Below, piece after piece: positions 7,485 through 16,698 of a stretch of DNA of 64,000 nt. Each line of letters begins with the position of its first letter. The first letter of the stretch is position 1. Source of the DNA: Streptomyces sp. SKN60. GTDB taxonomy: Bacteria > Actinomycetota > Actinomycetes > Streptomycetales > Streptomycetaceae. The stretch lies in assembly GCF_026236535.1 (NCBI RefSeq), contig NZ_JAHTMW010000001.1:248001-312000 (forward strand), read 5' to 3'. Position numbers and translations under genes: made by a program. Under the pieces are notes generated by a model. The model ran no database searches. It saw only the letters and a program-made list of their open reading frames with translations, and was not told the DNA's origin.

Positions 7485-9854
7485 GTGGCCGAGGCGGCAG
7501 CTATCCAGGGGACCGTTCCCTCACCTGCCCGCCGCTGGCTGCGGCGCACGGCCTCACTCGCCGTCGCCGCCCCGCTACTGGCCGGATTCCTCCCGGGCAC
7601 TCCCGCCCCCGAAGCCGCGGCGGCGGCCGAGACGACGGCCGCCGAGAGCACGAAGGGCGGCGGAACCGTCGATGTGTCCCTCGACACGCTGACCCCGAGC
7701 GCCCCGGTGGAGGGCGACACGGTCACCATCACGGGCACGGTCACCAACCAGGGCAAGCAGGCCGTGACGGACGCCACGGTCGATCTGCGCGTCGGCCCCC
7801 GGCTGAGCAGCCGCAGCGAGATCGACGAGGTCTCCGGCCGCCGGGCCTACCGGGACGGCCGCGACCCGGCTCCGCTGGGCGGCCCCTACACGGTGAAGAT
7901 CCCCCGGCTGGGCGCCGGCCTGAGCAAGGACTTCACGCTCTCCGTGCCGGTCTCCAAGCTCGAACTGGACGAGGCCGGGGTCTATCAGCTCGGGGTCTCC
8001 CTGACCGGCCAGACGGCGAGCCAGTCCTACGGTCGGGTCCTCGGCATCGAGCGGACGCTGCTGCCCTTCCAGCCCGAGGCCGCCGAGAAGAAGACCCAGC
8101 TCAGCTATCTCTGGCCGCTGATCTCCACCGCCCATGTCTCCGCGGAGACGGGCGCCGACCAGCAGCAGACCCCGGTCTTCGAGAACGACGACCTGGCGGC
8201 CGAGTTGGCCCCCGGCGGCCGGCTCCACGAGATGGTCTCGCTCGGCAAGGACCTCCCGGTCACCTGGGTGATCGACCCGGACCTGCTGGCCAGCGTCACG
8301 GCCATGACCGAGCCGTACATGATCAAGAACGGCACGACGGAGGTCCCGGGCCGCAACCAGGCGATCGCCGAGCGCTGGCTGAACGACCTGGAGAAGGCCG
8401 TCCAGGGCCGCAAGGTCGTCGCGCTGCCCTTCGCCGACCCTGACCTGGCCTCCCTGGCCCACCACGGCAAGGACGTTCCCGGCTCGCTCAGCCACCTCCA
8501 GCAGGCGACGGCACTGGCCGCCACCACCGTGGAGACCGTCCTGCACGTGAAGCCGTCCACCGACTTCGCCTGGCCCGTCGACGGCGCCGTGGACCCGTCG
8601 ATCATGGCGGTCGCCACCTCCGCCGGCGCGCGGAACGTGATCGCCCGCAGCGACAGCTTCCGCGACGACCTCTCGTACACGCCGACCTCGGCCCGCCCCA
8701 TCGGCGGCGGCACCACCGCGATCGTCAGCGACGCGGGCCTGTCGACCGCCTTCCAGGGCGAGATGATCAAGGCCGAGAACTCGACCCTGGCCGTGCAGGA
8801 GTTCCTCGCCCAGTCGCTCGCGATCACCCTGGAGCTGCCCGAGGACCAGCGCAGCGTCGTGGTCGCGCCGCAGCGCATGCCCAGCACCTCGCAGGCCCAG
8901 GCCATGGCGAAGGGCCTGCAGAGCCTCGCCGCCAAGCGCTGGACGGAGCCGGTCGACCTGCAGGCCGCCGCCACGCAGTCCGACCCCGACGCCTCGAAGC
9001 GGGTCCCCGGCAGCTCGGCCTACCCGAAGAAGCTGCGGGCCCAGGAGCTGGACGCCGACGCGTTCCGCCAGATGAAGCTGACCCGCGACCGGCTGGACGA
9101 CTTCCAGGTCATCCTGACCTTCCCCGACCGCGTGGTGCCGCCCTTCACCAACGCGATCAGCCGCGAGATGTCGACCTCGTGGCGCGGAGAGGCGCCCTCG
9201 GCGGCCCTCTACCGCAGGGAGGTCCAGGACTACCTGGGCAACCTCACACAGGAAGTGCGGCTGTTCGAGAAGTCCGACCTCACGCTGTCCGGCCGCAGCG
9301 CCACCATCCCGGTGACCGTGCAGAACCGGCTGCTCCAGGGCGTGGACCACCTGGTCCTCAAGCTGAAGTCCAGCAACAAGACGCGTCTGAAGCTGGACGG
9401 CGACACCGGCGAGGCGGCCCGCCCGGTGAAGATCGACGGCGGGCACAGCCAGTCGGTGAAGTTCGACGCCTCGGCCAACGCCAACGGTCCGGTCACCATG
9501 ACGGCCCAGCTCTACACCGAGGACGGCACTCCCTACGGCGATCCGATGACCTTCACCGTGAAGGTCTCCGAGATCACCCCCACGGTGATGCTCGTCATCG
9601 CCGGCGGTGTGCTGCTGCTCGTCCTCGCCGGCGTCCGGATGTACAGCGCGCGCAAGCGCGCCGCCGCCCGCAGCGCCGAGGCGGAGGCCGCCGCGGAGAC
9701 CGAGGCCGACGCGGCGGGCGACGCCGGGGACGACGAGCCCGGGGCCGCCGCCCCGTCGGAGGACGCGGATCCCGAGCAGCCGAGTGACCCGACACCGGAC
9801 ACCGGGTCCGAAAGCGGCGACCCGTCGGGCCCGGGTGAGAAAGTGGACCGTTGA
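7485..9854 (+). CDS. DUF6049 family exported membrane protein
   Basis: A 789-residue envelope protein of unknown function. The N-terminus has an Arg-rich stretch followed by a hydrophobic segment (TASLAVAAPLLAGFLPG) that looks like a signal peptide. A long extracytoplasmic part follows, including an Ig-like opening (VDVSLDTLTPSAPVEGDTV). One membrane helix near the C-terminus (VMLVIAGGVLLLVLAGVRM) precedes a short acidic cytoplasmic tail. GTG 7485 is chosen because upstream in-frame sequence lacks a start with a ribosome site. It sits directly before murJ, as its mycobacterial counterpart sits before mviN, so a role near lipid II export is plausible but unproven. Confidence 0.82.
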   Translation: MAEAAAIQGTVPSPARRWLRRTASLAVAAPLLAGFLPGTPAPEAAAAAETTAAESTKGGGTVDVSLDTLTPSAPVEGDTVTITGTVTNQGKQAVTDATVDLRVGPRLSSRSEIDEVSGRRAYRDGRDPAPLGGPYTVKIPRLGAGLSKDFTLSVPVSKLELDEAGVYQLGVSLTGQTASQSYGRVLGIERTLLPFQPEAAEKKTQLSYLWPLISTAHVSAETGADQQQTPVFENDDLAAELAPGGRLHEMVSLGKDLPVTWVIDPDLLASVTAMTEPYMIKNGTTEVPGRNQAIAERWLNDLEKAVQGRKVVALPFADPDLASLAHHGKDVPGSLSHLQQATALAATTVETVLHVKPSTDFAWPVDGAVDPSIMAVATSAGARNVIARSDSFRDDLSYTPTSARPIGGGTTAIVSDAGLSTAFQGEMIKAENSTLAVQEFLAQSLAITLELPEDQRSVVVAPQRMPSTSQAQAMAKGLQSLAAKRWTEPVDLQAAATQSDPDASKRVPGSSAYPKKLRAQELDADAFRQMKLTRDRLDDFQVILTFPDRVVPPFTNAISREMSTSWRGEAPSAALYRREVQDYLGNLTQEVRLFEKSDLTLSGRSATIPVTVQNRLLQGVDHLVLKLKSSNKTRLKLDGDTGEAARPVKIDGGHSQSVKFDASANANGPVTMTAQLYTEDGTPYGDPMTFTVKVSEITPTVMLVIAGGVLLLVLAGVRMYSARKRAAARSAEAEAAAETEADAAGDAGDDEPGAAAPSEDADPEQPSDPTPDTGSESGDPSGPGEKVDR

Positions 9855-9899
9855 GCGATGTCGTGGCCGGTCGGCCGGAGACGATGAGGTGGGGTAACC

Positions 9900-12107
9900 A
9901 TGAACGCGCCGTACGACGGTGACCGCGGTCAGGGCGCGGGTGGCACCACGCCGTCCGGTGGCACGCCCGCGGCACCCGGCCCTGCGCCGGTGCCACCGCC
10001 GCAGCAGGCCGCCCCTGACCCGTACGCACCGGATCAGCAGCAGCCCTACGCCCAGGACCCGTACGTCCAGGACGCCTACACCCACGACCCCTACCAGGCG
10101 CGGGACCTGGCTGCCCAGGACCCGGTGACCGAGGCGCTCTACGACCGCGCCGCGCACCCGCCGCCCCCGCCGGGCACCTACGCGGAGCCGCAGCCGCTCT
10201 ACCAGCAGCCCGCCGCGCCCCAGCACGCCCCGGACCCCCGGGTGTGGGCCCAGACGCCCGCGCCCGAGCCGGACGGCCCCTCACGCCATCTGCCGTACGG
10301 CGACGACGCCCGCACGGTCCAGTTCACCGGCGTCGACGACCTGGTGACCCACGCGGGGGAGGAGCAGCCGGAGCCCGACGCGTTCGCCCACCTCTATCGG
10401 GACCAGCAGGCCTCCGGCCAGGTGCCGCCGCCCGCTCCGGAGCCGAACCCCATGCCCGCGCCCGCCCCGAAGAAGGCCGGCCGCGCCTCCGGGCTGCTCA
10501 AGTCGAGCGCCGTGATGGCCGCCGGCACCCTCGTCTCCCGGCTCACCGGCTTCGTCCGCAGCCTGGTCATCACCGGCGCCCTCGGCGCCGCCCTCCTCGG
10601 TGACACCTTCACCGTCGCCTACACCCTCCCGACGATGATCTACATCCTCACCGTCGGCGGCGGCCTCAACTCGGTCTTCGTGCCGCAGCTGGTCCGCTCC
10701 ATGAAGAACGACGAGGACGGCGGCGAGGCCTACGCCAACCGGCTCCTCACCCTCGTCATGGTCGCGCTCGGCGCGATCGTGGCGATCGCCGTGTTCGCCG
10801 CACCGGTGCTGATCCGGCTGATGTCCAACACCATCGCGGACGACGCGGCGGCCAACAGCGTCGCCGTCACCTTCGCCCGCTACTGCCTGCCCACCATCTT
10901 CTTCATGGGTGTGCACGTGGTGATGGGTCAGATCCTCAACGCCCGCGGCAAGTTCGGCGCGATGATGTGGACCCCGGTCCTCAACAACATCGTGATGATC
11001 GTGACGTTCGGCCTGTTCATCTGGGTGTACGGCACCTCCGCCGAGTCCCACATGGGCGTCCAGACGATCCCCGACGAGGGCATCCGGCTGCTCGGCATCG
11101 GCACCCTGCTCGGCCTGGCCGTCCAGGCCCTGGCGATGATCCCGTATCTGCGCGAGACCGGTTTCCGCTTCCGCCCCCGCTTCGACTGGAAGGGCCACGG
11201 CCTCGGCAAGACGGTCAAGCTGGCCAAGTGGACCGTGCTGTTCGTCCTCGCCAACCAGGCCGGTGTCCTGGTCGTCACCCAGCTCGCCACCGCCGCCGGA
11301 GAGGAGTCCGGCAAGAACGGCGCCGGCTTCCTCGCCTACTCCAACGCCCAGCTGATCTGGGGCATGCCGCAGGCCATCATCACCGTCTCGGTCATGGCCG
11401 CGCTGCTGCCGCGCATCTCCCGCGCCGCCTCCGACGACGACCCGGGTGCCGTCCGTGACGACATCTCACAGGGCCTGCGCAACTCGGCCGTCGCGATCGT
11501 CCCGGTCTCCTTCGCGTTCCTCGCGCTCGGCGTCCCGATGTGCACCCTGCTCTATGCCTCCAGCGGCGTCGAGGCCGCCCAGGGCATGGGCTTCATCCTG
11601 ATGGCCTTCGGCCTCGGCCTGATCCCCTACTCGGTGCAGTACGTCGTGCTCCGTGGCTTCTACGCCTACGAAGACACCCGGACGCCCTTCTACAACACCG
11701 TCATCGTGGCCGCCGTCAACGCGGCCGCCTCGGCCGTCTGTTACGTCCTGCTGCCCGCCCAGTGGGCCGTCGTCGGCATGGCCGCCTCCTACGGACTGGC
11801 CTACGCGGTCGGCGTCGGCGTCGCCTGGCGCCGGCTGCGCAACCGGCTCGGCGGCGACCTGGACGGCTCGCACGTGCTGCGCACCTACGCACGGCTGTGC
11901 CTGGCCTCGCTGCCCGCCGCGGTCGTCGCAGGCGCGGTCGGCTTCGGCCTGTTGAAGCTGCTCGGCGAGGGCGCGCTCGGCTCGCTCGTCGCGCTCCTCG
12001 TGGGCGGTGCGGTGCTGCTCGGAGTGTTCTTCGTGGCCGCCAAGCGCATGCGGATCGCGGAGCTCAACTCCATGGTGGGTATGGTCCGCGGACGTCTGGG
12101 ACGCTGA
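9900..12107 (+). CDS. murJ: Murein biosynthesis integral membrane protein MurJ (lipid II flippase)
   Basis: Flips lipid II across the membrane for peptidoglycan synthesis. Of 735 residues, the first 190 or so form a cytoplasmic Pro/Gln/Tyr-rich tail. The MurJ/MviN domain then starts at about 200 with LLKSSAVMAAGTLVSRLTGF and spans some 14 hydrophobic segments to the end. ATG 9900 follows GAGGTGGGG. The gap to the upstream DUF6049 gene is 45 bases, and the pseudokinase gene follows 129 bases downstream. In mycobacteria the equivalent of this protein is fused to that pseudokinase; here the MurJ part stops cleanly at TGA 12105-12107. Confidence 0.93.
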   Translation: MNAPYDGDRGQGAGGTTPSGGTPAAPGPAPVPPPQQAAPDPYAPDQQQPYAQDPYVQDAYTHDPYQARDLAAQDPVTEALYDRAAHPPPPPGTYAEPQPLYQQPAAPQHAPDPRVWAQTPAPEPDGPSRHLPYGDDARTVQFTGVDDLVTHAGEEQPEPDAFAHLYRDQQASGQVPPPAPEPNPMPAPAPKKAGRASGLLKSSAVMAAGTLVSRLTGFVRSLVITGALGAALLGDTFTVAYTLPTMIYILTVGGGLNSVFVPQLVRSMKNDEDGGEAYANRLLTLVMVALGAIVAIAVFAAPVLIRLMSNTIADDAAANSVAVTFARYCLPTIFFMGVHVVMGQILNARGKFGAMMWTPVLNNIVMIVTFGLFIWVYGTSAESHMGVQTIPDEGIRLLGIGTLLGLAVQALAMIPYLRETGFRFRPRFDWKGHGLGKTVKLAKWTVLFVLANQAGVLVVTQLATAAGEESGKNGAGFLAYSNAQLIWGMPQAIITVSVMAALLPRISRAASDDDPGAVRDDISQGLRNSAVAIVPVSFAFLALGVPMCTLLYASSGVEAAQGMGFILMAFGLGLIPYSVQYVVLRGFYAYEDTRTPFYNTVIVAAVNAAASAVCYVLLPAQWAVVGMAASYGLAYAVGVGVAWRRLRNRLGGDLDGSHVLRTYARLCLASLPAAVVAGAVGFGLLKLLGEGALGSLVALLVGGAVLLGVFFVAAKRMRIAELNSMVGMVRGRLGR

Positions 12108-12236
12108 CCGCAAGCGGGCGCCGTGGGGTTCGCACAACCATCGGCTGCCGACGCGTGTCGTGCATAGCGCCGGACTGTGGGCACAATTGGCATGGCTGTT
12201 GGATGTGGCGCAACGGATGGGGAGGCAGGAACGACG

Positions 12237-13949
12237 GTGGCGGAACGTAGCACGGCTGCCGTCGACGTGGCCGACAACAGCGGTGACGACCCGCTGACCG
12301 CCAAGGCGGACAAGGCCGCGACCGACGGGGTGGCGGAAGCGCAGAAGAAGGCGGTCACGACCGCCGAGGCCACGGAGAGCAAGGCGGGCGAACGAAAGAA
12401 CGGCGAACAGCCTTCCATCACGGCACCGGAGCTGCACAGCGGCCACAAGCTGGCGAGGCGGTACCGGCTGGAGGAATGCGTCACCCGTCTGGACGGATTC
12501 AGCAGCTGGCGTGCCGTCGACGAGAAACTGCGCCGTGCCGTCGGCGTGCACATCCTGCCCGCCGACCACTCCCGGGCCCGCTCCGTGCTCGCCGCCGCGC
12601 GCTCCGCCGCGCTCCTCGGCGACCCGCGCTTCGTGCAGGTCCTCGACGCGGTCGAGGAGAACGACCTCGTCTACGTCGTGCACGAGTGGCTGCCCGACTC
12701 CACCGAGCTGACCGCGCTGCTCGCGGCCGGCCCCATGGAGCCGCACGACGCCTACCAGCTCGTAAGCCAGGTCTCCCAGGCGATGGCCGCCGCCCACCGC
12801 GAGGGCCTCTCCCACCTCCGGCTCACCCCGAGCGCCGTACTGCGCAGTTCGACCGGCCAGTACCGCATCCGCGGTCTCGCCGTGAACGCCGCGCTGCGCG
12901 GCATCAGCGCCGAACGCCCCCAGCGCACGGACACCGAGGCGATCGGCGCCCTGCTGTACGCGGCGCTCACCCAGCGCTGGCCGTACGAGAACGACGCCTA
13001 CGGCCTCTCCGGGCTTCCCAAGGGCGTCGGGCTGCTCGCCCCGGACCAGGTCCGGGCCGGCGTCCACCGCGGCCTCTCCGAGATCGCCATGCGCGCCCTC
13101 GCGAACGACGGGGCCACCGCCTCGCGCCAGGAGCCGCCCTGCACCACCCCGGACGAGCTCGCCAAGGCCGTCGCGGCGATGCCCCGCATCCGCCCGCCGG
13201 AGCCGGAGTTCCCGCTCCCGGCCCCGCCGGAGTACCAGCGCACCACGTACCAGCAGGGCACCTACGGGCGCCCCCAGCAGCGTCCCGTGGCCACCCAGCC
13301 CGTCGTGATCCCGCCGCCCCCGCTGCAGAGCCGCACGGGCCGGGCCCTCAAGTGGGCCGTCTCGGCCCTCCTGATCGCCGCCCTGGGCCTCGGCAGCTGG
13401 CAGATCGCGGACCGGCTCCTGGACCAGGACAAGGGCACCGAGACCCCGCAGAACACCCAGCCGCAGCAGGAGCCGGACAACAAGGAGCCGACGGCGGACG
13501 GGAAGCCGGTCACGATCGTCGACGCACGGGACTTCGACCCGCAGAGCGACGACGGCCGGGAGAACCCCGAGGACATAAAGAACACCTACGACGGTGACCC
13601 GAGCACCGCGTGGACGACCATGCGGTACGAACGGAACTCGAAGTTCGGCAACCTGAAGGACGGGGTCGGCATCATCCTCGACCTCGGCAAGGTCCAGCAG
13701 GTCGCCAAGGTCGAGGTGGCGTTCCACGGCGTCACGTCGGTCGAGGTCCGGACGACTCCCGAGAACTTCTCCTCGCAGCCCGATCGGATCGACGACTTCA
13801 CCAAGCAGGCCGCGCAGTCGGGCACGCAGGTGAATCTCACTCCGGCCAAGCCCGTGAAGACGCGCTATGTGCTCGTCTGGCTGACCGACCTGCCGAGCGT
13901 CCCGGGCGGATTCCGGGGCGAGATCTCGGACATCAAGATCACCAGCTGA
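12237..13949 (+). CDS. Membrane pseudokinase with C-terminal extracellular discoidin-like domain
   Basis: A 570-residue protein. An Ala/Lys-rich N-terminus precedes a degenerate Ser/Thr kinase fold (about 72-315), a Pro/Gln linker, one membrane helix (about 370-393, SALLIAALGLGSWQIADRLL) and an extracellular domain (about 441-570). The extracellular part, with DGDPSTAWTTMRY and IILDLGKVQQVAKVEV, resembles F5/8-type sugar-binding modules. The kinase signature residues are missing: no glycine loop, VAIK is VGVH, HRD is HLR, and DFG is replaced by GLA, so it should not catalyse phosphotransfer. The domain order equals the C-terminal half of mycobacterial MviN. The GTG at 12237 follows GGGGAGGCAGGA. 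Confidence 0.86.
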   Translation: MAERSTAAVDVADNSGDDPLTAKADKAATDGVAEAQKKAVTTAEATESKAGERKNGEQPSITAPELHSGHKLARRYRLEECVTRLDGFSSWRAVDEKLRRAVGVHILPADHSRARSVLAAARSAALLGDPRFVQVLDAVEENDLVYVVHEWLPDSTELTALLAAGPMEPHDAYQLVSQVSQAMAAAHREGLSHLRLTPSAVLRSSTGQYRIRGLAVNAALRGISAERPQRTDTEAIGALLYAALTQRWPYENDAYGLSGLPKGVGLLAPDQVRAGVHRGLSEIAMRALANDGATASRQEPPCTTPDELAKAVAAMPRIRPPEPEFPLPAPPEYQRTTYQQGTYGRPQQRPVATQPVVIPPPPLQSRTGRALKWAVSALLIAALGLGSWQIADRLLDQDKGTETPQNTQPQQEPDNKEPTADGKPVTIVDARDFDPQSDDGRENPEDIKNTYDGDPSTAWTTMRYERNSKFGNLKDGVGIILDLGKVQQVAKVEVAFHGVTSVEVRTTPENFSSQPDRIDDFTKQAAQSGTQVNLTPAKPVKTRYVLVWLTDLPSVPGGFRGEISDIKITS

Positions 13950-13976
13950 CACGACACCGGGGGGAGGGGCTCACCG

Positions 13977-14681
13977 TTGGACGACGCCATACGCGACGAG
14001 CGCAGCGACCAGGACCTGCTGGCCTGCCACGTGGCCGGCGATCCCGAGGCCTTCGGTGAGCTCGTCCGCCGGCACCGGGACCGCCTGTGGGCGGTGGCTC
14101 TGCGGACGCTCGGCGACCGCGAGGAGGCCGCTGACGCCGTCCAGGACGCCCTGGTGTCGGCCTTCCGGGCCGCCCACACCTTCCGGGGCCAGTCAGCCGT
14201 CACGACCTGGCTGCACCGGATCACCGTGAACGCCTGTCTCGACCGGGCCCGCAAGGCGGCCTCACGGCGCACCTCCCCCGTGGACGACACGGACCGGTTC
14301 GAGCAGCTCCTCGAACCCGTCGAGTCCGCCGAGGCACCCGCGGAGCGCCAGGACCTCCACCGCCAGCTCCTGGCCGCGCTCGCCACCCTGCCCGGGGAAC
14401 AGCGGGCCGCGCTCGTCCTCGTCGACATGCAGGGATACCCGGTCGCCGAGGCCGCTCGTATCCTCGATGTCCCCACCGGGACCGTGAAGAGCCGCTGTGC
14501 ACGCGGACGGGCCAAACTCCTGCCGATGCTCACTCATCTGCGCGGGGACACGGTGGGTAACGAGGGCTCGGACCGGGGAAGGAACCGGACGCCGGGGGCA
14601 TCCGTCCCACCGGTGCCGGGACCGACGGACACCGGACCGAGCAATCAAGCGGCTGTGAAGGGCGGAGGTGGACGCGCGTGA
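13977..14681 (+). CDS. sigM: ECF RNA polymerase sigma factor SigM
   Basis: A 234-residue extracytoplasmic-function sigma factor. Region 2 runs from about 18 to 92 (DPEAFGELVRRHRDRLWAVA, then TTWLHRITVNACLDRARK). Region 4 spans about 125-185 with the helix-turn-helix AARILDVPTGTVKSRCARGR. The last 45 residues are a polar extension. The start is the unusual TTG at 13977, preceded by GGGGGAGGGG. Its stop overlaps the next gene as GTGA, so it is translationally coupled to its probable anti-sigma factor. The sigM-antisigma-trxB-trxA order matches mycobacteria, which supports the name. Confidence 0.9.
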   Translation: MDDAIRDERSDQDLLACHVAGDPEAFGELVRRHRDRLWAVALRTLGDREEAADAVQDALVSAFRAAHTFRGQSAVTTWLHRITVNACLDRARKAASRRTSPVDDTDRFEQLLEPVESAEAPAERQDLHRQLLAALATLPGEQRAALVLVDMQGYPVAEAARILDVPTGTVKSRCARGRAKLLPMLTHLRGDTVGNEGSDRGRNRTPGASVPPVPGPTDTGPSNQAAVKGGGGRA

Positions 14682-15556
14682 CTTCCGCGGCCGACACGAC
14701 TCAGCACCCGGACGTCTCGGAGATCTCCGACCTCACCGAGGGGCTGCTCCCGCCCACCCGAAGCGCCGCCGTACGGCAGCACCTCGGCGGCTGTCCCCTC
14801 TGTGCGGACGTACGGGACTCTCTGGAGGAGATCCGGGGGCTGCTGGGCACCCTCCCCGGGCCGCCCCGGATGCCAGCCGAGATCGCCGGGCGGATCGACG
14901 CCGCCCTCGCCGCCGAGGCGCTCCTGAGCGCGACCGCGCCGGACACCGAGGCGCGTGTTTCACGTGAAACATCGCCCGCCCGCACCTCGCCCTCCGCTGC
15001 CGCCGGCGGCCGGCCGGCCGGGCACCCCTCTGCCACTCGTGGCCCCGGGCGCCCCCGCACGGCCCGGCGCCGCCGGGTCGCGGTCCTCGGGACCGTGTTC
15101 GGCGTCGCCGCCTTGGGCCTGGGTGTGTTCTTCGTCCAGTCGACCCCTGACAGCACCGCGGACCGGTCGGTCAGCGCGGCGAGCGCCTCGCGGTTCGACG
15201 GGCAGCCGGTGGCGACCACCGTACGAACGCTGCTCGCCCCGAACGGCACCTTCAAGGCTCCCCAGGATCAGAACGCCGCCCCCAAGTCGATGTCGGCCGA
15301 GAGCGGCGGCGACGCACAACACCGGGCACTGCCCTCGGCCCTGCCCGCGTGCGTCAAGGCCGGCACCGGCCGCACGGAGCCCGTCCTCGCCTTCCGGCAG
15401 GGCGACTACCAGGGGACGCCCGCCTATCTCGTGGTGCTGCCGGACAGCGCCGACAGCACCCGGGTCCAGGCCTATGTGGTCGACGCCGGCTGCGCCTCCG
15501 GCGGCGGAAACGCCCCGGGCGAGGTCCTGCTGAAGGAATCCGTCCCGCGCTCCTGA
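14678..15556 (+). CDS. Zinc-finger anti-sigma factor, membrane-anchored (partner of SigM)
   Basis: A 292-residue protein. Residues 35-42 (His35, Cys39, Cys42 in RQHLGGCPLCADV) form the zinc-binding anti-sigma motif. One membrane helix follows at about 131-153 (VAVLGTVFGVAALGLGVFFV). The remaining 140 residues should be extracytoplasmic and probably serve as the sensor. It overlaps sigM by four bases (GTGA). Codons 94-98 (Val-Ser-Arg-Glu-Thr) are a perfect parS site, so this linker is shaped by a chromosomal segregation signal. Binding to SigM is inferred from coupling and motif. Confidence 0.86.
   Translation: MTSAADTTQHPDVSEISDLTEGLLPPTRSAAVRQHLGGCPLCADVRDSLEEIRGLLGTLPGPPRMPAEIAGRIDAALAAEALLSATAPDTEARVSRETSPARTSPSAAAGGRPAGHPSATRGPGRPRTARRRRVAVLGTVFGVAALGLGVFFVQSTPDSTADRSVSAASASRFDGQPVATTVRTLLAPNGTFKAPQDQNAAPKSMSAESGGDAQHRALPSALPACVKAGTGRTEPVLAFRQGDYQGTPAYLVVLPDSADSTRVQAYVVDAGCASGGGNAPGEVLLKESVPRS
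14957..14970. other. parS site 3 (inside anti-sigma gene)
   Basis: Perfect GTTTCACGTGAAAC inside the anti-sigma coding sequence, read in frame as Val-Ser-Arg-Glu-Thr at residues 94-98. It falls in the linker between the zinc finger and the membrane helix. Confidence 0.95.
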
Positions 15557-15585
15557 AACTCTGCGCCGTGCCGGGCTGCGTTCAC

Positions 15586-15612
15586 GGGAATGCTTGCCCC
15601 GTAGGATCGGTT
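15586..15612 (+). promoter_or_regulatory. SigR-type promoter of trxBA
   Basis: GGGAAT at 15586-15591 and GTT at 15610-15612 are separated by exactly 18 bases. This matches the SigR (thiol-oxidative stress) consensus GGAAT-N18-GTT. It lies 73 bases before the trxB start. trxBA is a classic SigR target in Streptomyces, so disulfide stress should induce it. Confidence 0.85.
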
Positions 15613-15684
15613 GGGTGGGGTGAGAGTGACCGATCCGACCGCCCCCGTAGGCAGTAGCAGTCTGCAGAGACGAGGAAGAAACCC

Positions 15685-16650
15685 GTGAGCGACGTCCGTA
15701 ACGTGATCATCATCGGCTCCGGGCCCGCGGGTTACACCGCTGCGCTCTACACGGCTCGCGCGTCGCTGCAGCCGCTCGTGTTCGAGGGAGCCGTCACCGC
15801 CGGTGGCGCCCTGATGAACACGACCGAGGTCGAGAACTTCCCCGGCTACCGTGACGGCATCATGGGCCCGGACCTCATGGACAACATGAGGGCCCAGGCC
15901 GAGCGCTTCGGCGCCGAGCTCGTGCCGGACGACGTCGTCGCCGTGGACCTCACCGGCGAGATCAAGACCGTCACGGACACCGCCGGCAACGTGTACCGCG
16001 CCAAGGCCGTCATCGTCACCACCGGCTCCCAGCACCGCAAGCTCGGCCTGCCGAACGAGGACACCCTGTCCGGTCGTGGTGTCTCCTGGTGCGCCACCTG
16101 CGACGGCTTCTTCTTCCGGGACCAGGACATCGCCGTGGTCGGCGGCGGCGACACCGCGATGGAGGAGGCCACCTTCCTCTCGCGCTTCGCCAAGTCGGTC
16201 ACCATCGTCCACCGCCGGGACAGCCTGCGAGCCTCCAAGGCGATGCAGGAGCGCGCCTTCGCCGACCCGAAGATCAAGTTCGCCTGGGACAGCGAGGTCG
16301 CCGAGATCCACGGTGACCAGAAGCTCAGCGGTCTGACCCTGCGCAACACCAAGACGGGCGAGACCAGCGAGCTCCCGGTGACGGGCCTCTTCATCGCCGT
16401 GGGCCACGACCCGCGCACCGAGCTCTTCAAGGGCCAGCTGGATCTGGACGCGGAGGGCTACCTGAAGGTCGACGCGCCGTCCACGCGCACCAACCTCTCG
16501 GGCGTCTTCGGTGCCGGCGACGTCGTCGACCACACCTACCGTCAGGCCATCACCGCCGCCGGTACCGGCTGCTCCGCCGCCCTCGACGCCGAGCGCTTCC
16601 TCGCCGCCCTCGCCGACAGCGAGAAGCTCGCCGAGACCCCCGCGGTCTGA
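15685..16650 (+). CDS. trxB: Thioredoxin reductase
   Basis: An FAD/NADPH enzyme that reduces thioredoxin. It has 321 residues, the normal low-molecular-weight length. The FAD loop GSGPAG sits at 11-16, the redox pair is Cys136-Ala-Thr-Cys139, and the NADPH loop [11 protein letters not shown] follows. The C-terminal FAD signature is [16 protein letters not shown]. The start is GTG 15685, preceded by GAGGAAG. It is transcribed from the SigR-type promoter at 15586 and is followed 48 bases later by trxA, its substrate. Confidence 0.97.
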   Translation: MSDVRNVIIIGSGPAGYTAALYTARASLQPLVFEGAVTAGGALMNTTEVENFPGYRDGIMGPDLMDNMRAQAERFGAELVPDDVVAVDLTGEIKTVTDTAGNVYRAKAVIVTTGSQHRKLGLPNEDTLSGRGVSWCATCDGFFFRDQDIAVVGGGDTAMEEATFLSRFAKSVTIVHRRDSLRASKAMQERAFADPKIKFAWDSEVAEIHGDQKLSGLTLRNTKTGETSELPVTGLFIAVGHDPRTELFKGQLDLDAEGYLKVDAPSTRTNLSGVFGAGDVVDHTYRQAITAAGTGCSAALDAERFLAALADSEKLAETPAV

Positions 16651-16698
16651 CCCCTACGCTCCCCTCAGCCCACACCCCGAAGAATTAAGGAGGGCGCC

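Noticed and set aside
12237..13949. Active Ser/Thr kinase call for the gene after murJ
   Set aside because: The Lys of VAIK, the Asp of HRD and the DFG motif are all absent, so it is listed as a pseudokinase.
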